Counted from the first letter of the stretch, positions 43,191 through 51,404 are shown. The stretch: DNA of 64,000 nt from Algibacter miyuki (GCF_042427745.1 NZ_JBHMFA010000001.1), one strand, 5' to 3'. Notes: generated by a model from the sequence alone, not told the origin. Numbers and translations: made by a program.

Positions 43191-45146
43191 TTAGAATTTC
43201 CAGATGGCATAAAATTGCCAATAATTAAAATTATCTTCAAAATTCATAATATATCGGGCGCCTAAGCTAGGGCCAATTCGGGCAAAACCTACAGTAGCTT
43301 CAAGAAGCAAACCTGTGCGTAAATTGGTAAATGTATTGGTTTCGCTATAATTTTCTTCAAAAGAATTAAAGAGTGCGTTATCCGTAGCATCGCCTTCAAA
43401 TTGTTCAATATATAAGTCTTGCTTGCTTTTTTCGCTTACTGAAATGGTGTTTTGTACACCAGCGCCCAAACCAACAAAGTTGTTTACATTGTAGCGTAAT
43501 AAAACAGGGATGTCCCAGTCAATATTTTGGTAAGAGTTGTTTGTGGTGGTACGTTGTAAAAAACGGAACCCTTGGGTGCTTTCTGGAATAAATTCTTCTA
43601 CAACGGTGGTATTGGCGTCGTAATTATGGAAATTATTCATAAGTTCGATTTGCCAGTAAAAGCGATACGATTTATATGGGGATAATGTGGCGCCGATAAA
43701 ATAACTTTCGGAATTTTTTAAATCGCTAAAAGAATTATATCCCATTTTGGCTCCAATAGAAAGACCTGGTAAAAACCTAGTAGTAGAATAATTGGTGATT
43801 ATCGGATCGTTTTTATCAAAAATAATAGCCGTTCTACTTTTGGTTTTCTGCTTGTGGAAATCTTTAGCAAACTTCACCTTATATTTAACAAAGCCTTTAG
43901 TGGAATCGTATTCTTTTACATTTTTTTGTTCGCTGCCTGGTAAATAAATATTTTTAAAGGTGAAAATAGCCTGCTTGTCAGTAAAGGTAGTGTCCAAACA
44001 ACTGTAAAGGACTTCGCGCTTTGGGCAGATTTCGCATTTGGGATACATATCGACAACTTCAATAGTCGATTTATCTAACATATCTGGAATATCGGTTTCC
44101 AAACGGATGGTGTTTGCTGGGCCTTCACCATTATTTTGAAACTTGATTTTATACTTTAAGGTTTTAAAACGTACCAAGCGGTAATTCATAAAAGTACCGT
44201 TCGACGACATTTTATTAGGATCGTGCGAGGTTACAATTTCCATTTCCATGTCTTTTACCTTATGGTTGTCGTAGTTAGAATCGGGCACATAAATACCACG
44301 CACTGAAATTATAGCGCTGGTATCTTTAATCATTTCTGCTGTGGTTTTTAAGCTGAAAAAGATGTTGCGCTCTTCGTTAGGTTGCATATTATCAAATTCG
44401 ATAACGCGCCAGTTTTTATATAATGATTGTGATTCTGATAACGTTAAAGGTAAGTTGGTTTTTATGGTAGAATCTTGTGGAATGTCTTGATAAGCTTCCA
44501 TTTTATAATTTGTAGAGGCTAAAAAGATGTTCTGGTTTTCAATTTTATTGGTGCTAACGAAGGCATCGGTAGGACTATTTTTTTCATTATGATGCATCCT
44601 TGTGTCGGTCAACTCAAAATTATCGGCACTGTATTTTAATTCATTATAAAACAGGAAAAGTTTACCTTTAGTGCTGTAGTTTTTGGTGTTTTTATAACTT
44701 AAAATGGTAACTATATCTTGTTCTGGAACGGGTTCTCTGTTTCGTTTTAAGGTAAAATCGTCTTCCATAGAAGCTTCATCCTGAAAATCATCAGTAACCG
44801 AGGTGATGTTTATTTTTTTAGGACGTGCCGTTGGAGGTTTTCCGGTGTCGTAATTATTGGTAGCCCATAGCTTTACTTCATATTCGCCTTTCTTTTTGTA
44901 AGTGTGTTTTGGCGTGGCTTGTTTACTGTAGCTCCCGTCTCCCATTTCCCAGTAATGAGTATAAAAAGCTTTTGGTGCACCTGCAATTTGATTTAAGGCG
45001 GGTGTTTCTGGCGATAGTAATACGGTGTTTGCTGTAACGGTTGCTTTTATGGAGGCTGTTCTAGTTATTGTGTCTGTAGATTGTTCTTGAGCAAAAACAG
45101 ATAAAGGGAGGAACGTAAGTAGGAGTAGGGCAGTAAAATGTCTCAT
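43191..45146 (-). CDS. PKD-domain protein with C-terminal outer membrane barrel
   Basis: The 651-residue protein has a signal peptide (LPLSVFAQ) and a PKD beta-sandwich (about 30-115; YWEMGDGSYSKQATPKHTYKKKG...YEVKLWATN). A middle part follows with a DUF11-like repeat (YKIKFQNNGEGPANTIRLET). The last about 190 residues look like an outer membrane barrel (LSIGAKMGYNSF, VGLGAGVQNTI, WQFYAIWKF end). It starts 30 bp upstream of the CHAT gene, as the first large gene of the operon. I infer a surface-exposed sensor or adhesin part linked to a barrel. Two paired Cys (CEICPKREVLYSC) are notable in a PKD protein. Function otherwise unknown. Confidence 0.8.
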   Translation of the reverse strand: MRHFTALLLLTFLPLSVFAQEQSTDTITRTASIKATVTANTVLLSPETPALNQIAGAPKAFYTHYWEMGDGSYSKQATPKHTYKKKGEYEVKLWATNNYDTGKPPTARPKKINITSVTDDFQDEASMEDDFTLKRNREPVPEQDIVTILSYKNTKNYSTKGKLFLFYNELKYSADNFELTDTRMHHNEKNSPTDAFVSTNKIENQNIFLASTNYKMEAYQDIPQDSTIKTNLPLTLSESQSLYKNWRVIEFDNMQPNEERNIFFSLKTTAEMIKDTSAIISVRGIYVPDSNYDNHKVKDMEMEIVTSHDPNKMSSNGTFMNYRLVRFKTLKYKIKFQNNGEGPANTIRLETDIPDMLDKSTIEVVDMYPKCEICPKREVLYSCLDTTFTDKQAIFTFKNIYLPGSEQKNVKEYDSTKGFVKYKVKFAKDFHKQKTKSRTAIIFDKNDPIITNYSTTRFLPGLSIGAKMGYNSFSDLKNSESYFIGATLSPYKSYRFYWQIELMNNFHNYDANTTVVEEFIPESTQGFRFLQRTTTNNSYQNIDWDIPVLLRYNVNNFVGLGAGVQNTISVSEKSKQDLYIEQFEGDATDNALFNSFEENYSETNTFTNLRTGLLLEATVGFARIGPSLGARYIMNFEDNFNYWQFYAIWKF

Positions 45147-45276
45147 AAAACAATGCGGGTTATTTGTTTATAAAGATACAAAAGAGATTGGTTTTTAGAG
45201 TATAGGGATTTGTTTTAAGGCTGTGATTTCTAAAAAAATCTTGTATGTATTAATAGGAAACTAAGATATAATTAAC

Positions 45277-45372
45277 CTACATGAAAAGGTTGGTTATAAT
45301 GATGGTGAAGTTTGCCCAAAGCATAACAAACACCCACACGATAATTATTTTTATAAAAGTACGCTTCCCCAT
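45277..45372 (-). CDS. Putative 31-residue single-helix membrane peptide
   Basis: Frame from ATG at 45370-45372 to stop CTA at 45277-45279, coding for MGKRTFIKI and a hydrophobic helix (IIIVWVFVMLWANFTIII). The start lies only five bases past the -10 part of an ECF-type promoter, so translation would need a leaderless message or another promoter. The frame is in the leader of the PKD-CHAT operon. It may be a real small protein or chance. Confidence 0.3.
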   Translation of the reverse strand: MGKRTFIKIIIVWVFVMLWANFTIIITNLFM

Positions 45373-45376
45373 ATTA

Positions 45377-45407
45377 ATACATCAAAAGTGGAGCTGTTTT
45401 GTTACCC
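45377..45407 (-). promoter_or_regulatory. ECF-type promoter of the PKD-CHAT-retropepsin operon (site C)
   Basis: On the minus strand GGGTAACAAA (45398-45407), 15 nt, then ATGTAT (45377-45382). The -35 part is identical to sites A and B before the lipoprotein and duplicated-domain genes. The predicted start leaves a leader of about 220 nt to the PKD gene. Confidence 0.55.
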
Positions 45408-45432
45408 GTACATTTTAATTTTTTTTAAATTA

Positions 45433-45463
45433 AAAACCCAGAAACAAAAGTTTCCGGGTTTAA
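45433..45463 (-). terminator. Terminator after the 325-residue lipoprotein gene
   Basis: AAACCC-GAAAC and GTTTCC-GGGTTT pair with one mismatch over a short A-rich loop. The minus strand then runs into a T-rich stretch. Confidence 0.65.
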
Positions 45464-45523
45464 AAAGTAGGTTAATTAAAAATCCCTCAATAATTAATTA
45501 ACAATTTGGGGCAAAAAAAGGTG

Positions 45524-46501
45524 TTACGGTAATGCGTTGATAATAGCTGTAAGTTGTGCTTGTGTTACGGTTGCTGTTTCACTTTCGGTAATAGTGATGA
45601 TGCCGTTTTCTACTATGGTTGCTGCTTGTACAGCGTATTTCCAATTGCCTTCATCTTCGCTAACAAAAATAACGTGACATTCTAAACCTACCGGGATTTG
45701 CCCGTAGTGTTCACTAAATAAGCCTGTGTTTGCGTCGTAAGTATCTAAGTTTGCTAATGCAGCAGGTTCACCATCATAAGATAAATATACACCACTGTTT
45801 GTGTTATCGTAGCCTTCTGGTGCGGCAACTAAAATGGTTGTTTTTTCTCTTGGGTCGTTATAAAAACGATCTACGTTAGTCCATCCAAAGTCGCCAATAA
45901 AAGCATAATAGTTGTTGCCTTCTGCAAATACACCACGTTCGTCACCATTTTCATTTTGGGCTTCTTCCCAAACTAAATTACCATCGTCGTCAATATTACC
46001 GTCCCATAAAATCATGTCAGGGTCAACGTCTCCAGTTAAAGCGGCAGGGATTCCTAATTGCATGGTGCCGTTAAGTTGTAAATCTGCTCCGTTTTGTGTG
46101 GCATTTATAAAGAACTCACCACCAGAAATTAGTAAGGCTTTGTCATTGGTTGCTGTAAGCCCCATTGTAGGTTTATTGGTAACTAGCATATGGCCTCTTT
46201 CAAACAATTCCACAAATTCTAAATCTATGGCACCAGTAATAGGGTTTCCATTTAAGGTTAAATTATTTGTACTGAAGCTAATATCTACGCCGTTTTCCGA
46301 AGTTAAAGTTATCCATCCATCAGCGGCATCAAACTGAAACGTTTGTGTTAACCCCTCTAAAGCATCGTCTTGTATGTTTCTAAACTCGGCAGCAGTTGCT
46401 GGAATTATAAGTTCGATATCGTTGTCATCTTTTGTTGAACAGCTTGTGAAAATTAAAGCCGATACAAGTAAAGTACCTAAAATGTGTTTTAAATTTTTCA
46501 T
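45524..46501 (-). CDS. Lipoprotein of unknown function in the ECF locus
   Basis: The 325-residue protein has a lipoprotein signal ending LIFTSC (Cys21), followed by STKDDND, typical of the acidic outer-surface export signal known in Bacteroidota lipoproteins. The remainder is acidic and beta-rich, with no family recognised (GWITLTSENGVDISFSTNNL; WDGNIDDDGNLVWEEAQNEN). A final helix (TATVTQAQLTAIINALP) ends the protein. It is single-gene, with an ECF-type promoter upstream and its own terminator. Codon use looks ordinary. Its shared promoter links it to the sigma factor and protease genes; the role is unknown. Confidence 0.65.
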   Translation of the reverse strand: MKNLKHILGTLLVSALIFTSCSTKDDNDIELIIPATAAEFRNIQDDALEGLTQTFQFDAADGWITLTSENGVDISFSTNNLTLNGNPITGAIDLEFVELFERGHMLVTNKPTMGLTATNDKALLISGGEFFINATQNGADLQLNGTMQLGIPAALTGDVDPDMILWDGNIDDDGNLVWEEAQNENGDERGVFAEGNNYYAFIGDFGWTNVDRFYNDPREKTTILVAAPEGYDNTNSGVYLSYDGEPAALANLDTYDANTGLFSEHYGQIPVGLECHVIFVSEDEGNWKYAVQAATIVENGIITITESETATVTQAQLTAIINALP

Positions 46502-46531
46502 TGTCTTTCGTTTTAAATTGATTATTCACCT

Positions 46532-46562
46532 TTATATAAACAGGGCTTTAGTTTTGTTACCC
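46532..46562 (-). promoter_or_regulatory. ECF-type promoter of the lipoprotein gene (site B)
   Basis: GGGTAACAAA (46553-46562), exactly 15 nt, then ATATAA (46532-46537) followed by AGGTG. The start codon lies 31 bp past the -10 part. The same two blocks with the same spacing occur in site A. Confidence 0.65.
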
Positions 46563-46591
46563 TGTTTATGGTATTATTTTAAAATTTCTTT

Positions 46592-47035
46592 TTATTGTTG
46601 AGGTTGACTCATAATAAGTTGATCTACAATAGCATCTCCAGAAGCCACTAAAGCAATCATTTTACGAGCGTATGCTTCAGTTGAGGCGTAACCTTTGGCT
46701 TTCCCAGAAACTGTTTTTACTTCCCAAAAGTAATTTCGGTTTTCAGTGGTGTTCGCTTCATTTTGTAGCATGAAATAACTTGAAATTTGTTTGTTCATTA
46801 TAATTTCGTTGCTCGTTGTTAAAGCAATCATACGTTTTGCTTCTTCAAGGCTCGGTGCTGTGCCAGCATATTTTCCTTTGTTGGTTTGTACAGCCCAATC
46901 GAATACTTGCGTTATGGTATTTTCTGAAACAGTAATAATATTGTTTTCAGTATTGATCATTGTTTTTTCGTTAGTAGCATTTAAATTTGAAATCGATAAC
47001 ACTACAATTGCGGTCATTAAAATTGAATTTCTCAT
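46592..47035 (-). CDS. Exported protein with two copies of a 41-residue domain
   Basis: The 147-residue protein starts at 47033-47035 (MRNSILMTAIVV) with a signal peptide ending SNLNA. Residues 44-84 and 101-141 are imperfect copies of one unit: W-x-V-x-T-x-x-GK-x-x-G-x-A ... A-x-x-MIAL ... I, with 15 identities in 41 aligned positions. Both units begin with a strand-like part and continue with a helix, and no Cys is present. I do not recognise the domain. It is divergent from the ECF sigma gene across 143 bp holding an ECF-type promoter, and is therefore a likely direct sigma target. It may be a periplasmic ligand or anti-sigma partner, but that is guesswork. Confidence 0.7.
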   Translation of the reverse strand: MRNSILMTAIVVLSISNLNATNEKTMINTENNIITVSENTITQVFDWAVQTNKGKYAGTAPSLEEAKRMIALTTSNEIIMNKQISSYFMLQNEANTTENRNYFWEVKTVSGKAKGYASTEAYARKMIALVASGDAIVDQLIMSQPQQ

Positions 47036-47102
47036 AATTTCTAAATGTTTATTGTTGTTAAAATTTGGTTTAATTCGTTTAGCCAATCTGACTGTTACAC
47101 CC

Positions 47103-47133
47103 TTATATCAAAACCATTTTAAATTTGTTACCC
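47103..47133 (-). promoter_or_regulatory. ECF-type promoter of the duplicated-domain gene (site A)
   Basis: GGGTAACAAA (47124-47133), exactly 15 nt, then ATATAA (47103-47108) followed by GGGTG. It lies in the gap divergent from the ECF sigma gene, 45 bp before the latter's ATG, and gives the duplicated-domain gene a leader of about 60 nt. Confidence 0.65.
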
Positions 47134-47178
47134 TTTTTTTTGAAAGTTTTTTTACATTCGTTGTAAATACAAGGGGTA

Positions 47179-47760
47179 ATGAGTGAAAAAAAAATACACG
47201 AAGACCAGAAATATATTGTAGGTTTATTAAAGAACAACAGCTTTATAATACAAGCCATTTACGATAAGTTTGCGCCTAAGGTGATTAATTATATTAAGTT
47301 GAATAGCGGTACGCGAGATCAAGCGCAAGATGTTATACAAGACACCTTAATAACGATTTACAACCAAGCGAGCCAGAAAAACTTACAATTAACCTGTCCG
47401 TTCGATGCATATTTTTTTCTCCTTTGTAAAAGGAAATGGCTAAACGTGTTAAAAAAATCTTCGAATAAAGAGGTAACAATTAATGAGGAAGTGCTATCTA
47501 AAGGAGACGAGGCTCAAGAATTTGCTTTCGAAACAGCAGTGTTTGGAGAAAAACAAGCCTTATTTGCCGAAATGTTCGAAAAATTAGGAACCGCTTGTAA
47601 AGATTTGCTAAAGGCGACTTTCAAAATAAAATCAATGGAAGAAGTTGCTGCAAGTTTAAATGTAAGTTATGCTTATGCACGAAAAAAAAAATCGTTGTGT
47701 ATCGGCAAACTCACCGAGTTAGTTAGAGCGTCGCCAAAATTTAACCACCTTAAAAATTAA
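47179..47760 (+). CDS. ECF-type RNA polymerase sigma factor
   Basis: The 193-residue sigma-70 family protein has region 2 (about 25-95: FIIQAIYDKFAPKVINYIKL, DQAQDVIQDTLITIY, and FDAYFFLLCKRKWLNVLKK) and region 4 (about 135-185: LGTACKDLLKATFKIKSMEEVAASLNVSYAYARKKKSLC). This is the ECF plan with no regions 1 or 3. The GTAAC-containing -35 sites nearby fit the usual GGAAC/GTAAC preference of ECF factors. The anti-sigma gene follows after 5 bp. It is the probable controller of the leftward genes of this locus. Confidence 0.92.
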   Translation: MSEKKIHEDQKYIVGLLKNNSFIIQAIYDKFAPKVINYIKLNSGTRDQAQDVIQDTLITIYNQASQKNLQLTCPFDAYFFLLCKRKWLNVLKKSSNKEVTINEEVLSKGDEAQEFAFETAVFGEKQALFAEMFEKLGTACKDLLKATFKIKSMEEVAASLNVSYAYARKKKSLCIGKLTELVRASPKFNHLKN

Positions 47761-47765
47761 CCAAA

Positions 47766-48515
47766 ATGGCAGAGCAAGATTATATACAATTTGAAGATTA
47801 TCTTTCCGAAAACCTCTCGGAAGCAGATAAGTTAAGCTTTGAAAATAAGTTGAATACAGATAGCGCTTTCGCGGAAAGGTTTCAAACCTACAAAAATTTG
47901 TCTCATTATTTAAGTGATAAATTTGGAAATGAAACCGAATCGGAAGCCTTTAAAGAGAATTTAAAAAGCATATCGAGCAAATATTTTGTACAACAGGACG
48001 AAGCTATTTCCGAAGAAAAAAGCAGTAAAAAATCTTTTACGTTTTATAAATATGCCGTAGCAGCCTGCGCTATTTTAATGATAGGTGTTTTTACTTTTAA
48101 TCAATTTTCAAATCCAACTTATAACGATTTTAACACGTTCGATACAATGAGTTTAACCGTGAGAGGTGATAATGATGCTCTTTTAAAAACAGCTGAAAAC
48201 GCTTTTAATAATCGCGATTTCGCTTCCGCAGAAAGTGCATTAGCTCAGTTAATGGAAAACGATGAAAATAATTTAGAGCTGCTCTATTATCGTGGGATTG
48301 CAAATATAGAATTGAATAATTTTGAAACATCGGAAGATTTATTAACGGAATTGGCCAATGGTAATTCGGCATACAAAAACAAAGCGATTTGGTATTTGGC
48401 ATTAAGTAAATTGAAGCAGGATGATATTTTAGATTGTGTTGATATTTTAAAAACCATCCCTGAAGAAGCTGAAGATTACGAGCGTGCTCAAAAACTATTA
48501 AATAAATTAGATTAA
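47766..48515 (+). CDS. Transmembrane anti-sigma factor-like protein with C-terminal TPR
   Basis: The 249-residue protein has a cytoplasmic N-terminal part (1-90) that begins YIQFEDYLSENLSEADKLSF, like the start of anti-sigma zinc-finger-less proteins. A transmembrane helix follows (about 94-113, YAVAACAILMIGVFTFNQF). The periplasmic C-terminal half has two or three tetratricopeptide-like units (ALLKTAENAFNNRDFASAESAL; ELLYYRGIANIELNNFETSEDLL). Immediately behind the sigma gene, it is very probably its inhibitor, with the periplasmic TPR reading an envelope signal. TPR in both this protein and the CHAT protein suggests direct contact, which is inference. Confidence 0.82.
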   Translation: MAEQDYIQFEDYLSENLSEADKLSFENKLNTDSAFAERFQTYKNLSHYLSDKFGNETESEAFKENLKSISSKYFVQQDEAISEEKSSKKSFTFYKYAVAACAILMIGVFTFNQFSNPTYNDFNTFDTMSLTVRGDNDALLKTAENAFNNRDFASAESALAQLMENDENNLELLYYRGIANIELNNFETSEDLLTELANGNSAYKNKAIWYLALSKLKQDDILDCVDILKTIPEEAEDYERAQKLLNKLD

Positions 48516-48564
48516 CGGACTTTTATTTAATGGCTAAATGGCGGCCAAGAATTTAAATACTTCT

Positions 48565-48572
48565 TACTTTTG
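48565..48572 (+). promoter_or_regulatory. -7 box TACTTTTG directly before tatD
   Basis: TACTTTTG (TAnnTTTG) is four bases (CGGC) before the ATG at 48577, the same arrangement as at tadA and the polyprenyl synthetase gene. This supports the start at 48577 over the frame's upstream ATG at 48538. Confidence 0.5.
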
Positions 48573-48576
48573 CGGC

Positions 48577-49344
48577 ATGATTATTACAGATACGCACACC
48601 CATTTATATAGTGAAGCCTTTGATGACGATAGAGCTGAAATGATTAACCGCGCCATAGAACAAGGCGTAACACGGTTTTTTATTCCAGCGATAGATTCTA
48701 CATATACAGAAGCTATGCTTCAACTAGAAAAGGACTATCCAGAAAACATGTTTTTAATGATGGGGCTGCATCCAACCCACGTTAAAGAAAATTATATAGA
48801 CGAGTTAAACCATATAGAGCACATGCTGGCCACGCATAAATTTTATGCCGTTGGCGAAATTGGCATCGATTTGTATTGGGATAAATCGACTTTAAAGATT
48901 CAGAAAACGGCTTTTAAACATCAAATTCAATTAGCGAAACAATATAAATTACCTATTGTTATTCATTGTAGAGATGCTTTCGATGAGGTATTCGAAGTTT
49001 TAGAAAGTGAAAAAGGAGATGATTTGTTCGGAATATTTCATTGTTTTACGGGAAGTTTAGAGCAAGCGCATCAAGCCATTTCTTATAATATGAAATTGGG
49101 TATTGGTGGTGTTTCAACCTTTAAAAACGGAAAAATTGATCAGTTCTTAAATCAAATCGACTTAAGCGAGATTGTATTAGAAACCGATGCGCCGTATTTG
49201 GCTCCTGTGCCTTTTCGTGGTAAACGAAACGAAAGTTCGTACATTATAAAGGTGTTAGAAAAGCTGTCCTATATATATAATGTATCTTTAGAACATGTAG
49301 CGCAAAGAACCACAGCCAATTCAAAAGCCATTTTTAAAGTTTAA
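48577..49344 (+). CDS. tatD: TatD-family metal-dependent DNase/hydrolase
   Basis: The 255-residue TIM-barrel hydrolase is thought to act as a 3'-5' exonuclease in DNA quality control. The metal ligands are seen in order: DTHTHLYSEAF, GEIGIDLYWD, IVIHCRDAF, IFHCFTGS, and VLETDAPYLAPVPFRG. Start at 48577 (MIITDTHTHL) fits the family, which begins with the DTHxH motif. The next gene starts 3 bp behind the stop, so the two are one transcript. Confidence 0.9.
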   Translation: MIITDTHTHLYSEAFDDDRAEMINRAIEQGVTRFFIPAIDSTYTEAMLQLEKDYPENMFLMMGLHPTHVKENYIDELNHIEHMLATHKFYAVGEIGIDLYWDKSTLKIQKTAFKHQIQLAKQYKLPIVIHCRDAFDEVFEVLESEKGDDLFGIFHCFTGSLEQAHQAISYNMKLGIGGVSTFKNGKIDQFLNQIDLSEIVLETDAPYLAPVPFRGKRNESSYIIKVLEKLSYIYNVSLEHVAQRTTANSKAIFKV

Positions 49345-49347
49345 AAT

Positions 49348-50370
49348 ATGCAACCTAACATACTCCTTATATATACCGGCGGTACCATTGGTATGGTTAA
49401 AGATTTTAAAACAGGAGCACTAAAAGTGTTCAACTTCAAAAATATTATAAAAAATATTCCAGAATTACAGTTGTTAGATTGTAATATTGAAACGTTTTCG
49501 TTTGAAAAACCTATTGACTCTAGTAATATGAATCCGAAATATTGGGTTCAAATGGTTGAGGTTATTGAAAAACATTACGACGCTTTCGATGGATTTGTTG
49601 TGCTTCATGGTAGCGACACCATGAGTTATACGGCTTCGGCTTTAAGTTTTATGCTCGAGAATTTAGCCAAACCAGTAATTTTTACAGGATCGCAATTGCC
49701 TATTGGCGACTTACGTACCGATGCCAAGGAGAATTTAATAACGTCTATTCAAGTGGCGTCGCTTCAGAAGAAAGGAAAACCTGTAATTCAAGAAGTATGC
49801 TTGTATTTTGAATATAAATTGTACCGTGCTAATAGAACGACGAAGATAAATGCTGAACATTTTCAGGCTTTTGCATCGTTTAATTATCCAGATTTAGCTG
49901 AATCTGGTGTGCATTTAAAAATAAATCACGAACATTTATTTAAACCAAAAGGAAACAAAAACTTGGTGGTGCATAGAGATTTAGATGAAAATATTGCGCT
50001 TATTAAGTTGTATCCGGGTATCTCTAAAATTGTTTTGCAAGAGATTTTTAAAACGCCAAATTTGAAAGCCGTTATCTTAGAAACCTATGGTTCTGGGAAT
50101 TGTACTACTGAAAAATGGTTTATTGCTATGCTAAAGGAAACTATTGAAAATGGAGTACATATTATAAATATTACACAATGTTCGGGTGGAAGCGTTATGA
50201 TGGGACATTATGAAACTAGCGATATGCTAAAAAAAGTAGGGGTAATCTCCGGAAAAGATATTACAACAGAAGCTGCGTTGGCGAAGACAATGTTTTTGTT
50301 AGGAAAAAAAATGTCATCTAAATCGTTCAAAACCACCTATGAAACATCTTTAATTGGAGAATTGACTTAA
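49348..50370 (+). CDS. ansA: Type I (cytoplasmic) L-asparaginase
   Basis: The 340-residue enzyme hydrolyses asparagine to aspartate and ammonia. The first catalytic Thr is in LIYTGGTIGMV, the second set in LHGSDTMSYTASALSFML, followed by PVIFTGSQLPIG. The lack of a signal peptide puts it in the cytoplasm, as for type I. It is co-transcribed with tatD (3-bp gap). No terminator is evident before the tRNA gene. Confidence 0.92.
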   Translation: MQPNILLIYTGGTIGMVKDFKTGALKVFNFKNIIKNIPELQLLDCNIETFSFEKPIDSSNMNPKYWVQMVEVIEKHYDAFDGFVVLHGSDTMSYTASALSFMLENLAKPVIFTGSQLPIGDLRTDAKENLITSIQVASLQKKGKPVIQEVCLYFEYKLYRANRTTKINAEHFQAFASFNYPDLAESGVHLKINHEHLFKPKGNKNLVVHRDLDENIALIKLYPGISKIVLQEIFKTPNLKAVILETYGSGNCTTEKWFIAMLKETIENGVHIINITQCSGGSVMMGHYETSDMLKKVGVISGKDITTEAALAKTMFLLGKKMSSKSFKTTYETSLIGELT

Positions 50371-50444
50371 AATTAACTGTTAAAGTTTTAGTGTTCAGAT
50401 TATTTTTTGTTATTTCATCCCCGAATTAAAAGTTATTGAAAAAT

Positions 50445-50532
50445 AGAGAGGTGGCCGAGTGGTCGAAGGCGCACGCCTGGAAAGTGTGTATACCCCAAAA
50501 GGGTATCGAGGGTTCGAATCCCTTCCTCTCTG
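50445..50532 (+). tRNA. tRNA-Ser (GGA anticodon)
   Basis: The 88-nt tRNA has a 7-bp acceptor stem (AGAGAGG with CCTCTCT) and discriminator G. It has the type 2 D-arm GGCCGAGTGGTCGAAGG, anticodon stem-loop CACGC-CTGGAAA-GTGTG with anticodon GGA, and a long variable arm (TACCCC with GGGTA). The T-arm is GGGTTCGAATCCC. The long variable arm is diagnostic for Ser. The CCA end is not encoded. Confidence 0.96.
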
Positions 50533-50607
50533 CTTAATTTTTTTATTTTTTAATTACTTTTTTTTTATATCTTTAACACTTTAACTAATAAAATTAAGAT
50601 CTAGAAC

Positions 50608-51381
50608 ATGAAAAGATTATTTTCTATCCTTGCCGTTACTGTAATGATGGCATTCGGAACTGCTAATGCAACAACCATTGCAAACACAAGTACAGCTGTA
50701 ACAACTGTAACCACATTAACTCAAGACGATGCTGCTCCTGCTGCCGAAGATATCGGTTTTCATCAGGAATTGAAAAAACGTTTTATTGAAGGTGGTCCAG
50801 GATTTATGGGTATTGTATTATTATGTCTAATTCTTGGATTAGCAATTGCTATCGAGAGAATTGTCTTTTTAAACTTATCTTCTACAAACACGAAGAAATT
50901 AACACAATCTGTTGAAGATGCATTAGCGTCTGGTGGTGTTGAAGCTGCAAAAGAAGTTTGTAGAAATACAAAAGGCCCAATCGCATCTATATACTATCAA
51001 GGTTTAGATAGAACAGATGAAGGTATTGAAGCTGCTGAAAAAGCTGTTGTAGCTTACGGTGGTGTTCAAATGGGACAATTAGAGAAAAACGTTTCTTGGA
51101 TTTCATTATTTATCGCTCTTGCACCAATGCTTGGTTTCATGGGTACGGTAATTGGTATGATTCAAGCCTTTGATAAAATTGAAGCTGCTGGTGATATGCA
51201 ACCTTCTCTTGTTGCAGGTGGTATTAAAGTAGCACTTTTAACAACAGTATTTGGTCTTGTAGTAGCTATTATTCTTCAAATTTTTTATAATTATATTATT
51301 TCTAAGATTGACAGTATTGTTAACGACATGGAAGATGCTTCTATCACGTTAATGGATATCTTGATCAGATACAAAAAATAA
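50608..51381 (+). CDS. exbB: ExbB/TolQ/MotA-family proton channel subunit
   Basis: The 257-residue inner membrane protein drives TonB-dependent uptake with ExbD. A signal-like hydrophobic start (LAVTVMMAFGTANA) is followed by a Thr/Ala-rich linker. Three helices come next: GIVLLCLILGLAIAIERIVF; WISLFIALAPMLGFMGTVIGMIQAF; and KVALLTTVFGLVVAIILQIF. The ExbB signature LAPMLGFMGTVIGMI and the TM3 Thr residues are intact. First of four genes, exbB-4TM-exbD-exbD, which would energise receptors such as those at 14-20 kb. Confidence 0.93.
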   Translation: MKRLFSILAVTVMMAFGTANATTIANTSTAVTTVTTLTQDDAAPAAEDIGFHQELKKRFIEGGPGFMGIVLLCLILGLAIAIERIVFLNLSSTNTKKLTQSVEDALASGGVEAAKEVCRNTKGPIASIYYQGLDRTDEGIEAAEKAVVAYGGVQMGQLEKNVSWISLFIALAPMLGFMGTVIGMIQAFDKIEAAGDMQPSLVAGGIKVALLTTVFGLVVAIILQIFYNYIISKIDSIVNDMEDASITLMDILIRYKK

Positions 51382-51404
51382 TTAATTATAAAACCTAAAG
51401 AATT

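Noticed and set aside
46536..46569. ATAAACAGGG/CCCTGTTTAT inverted repeat as terminator of the duplicated-domain gene
   Set aside because: No T-run follows on the minus strand, and the arms coincide with the ECF promoter of the lipoprotein gene.
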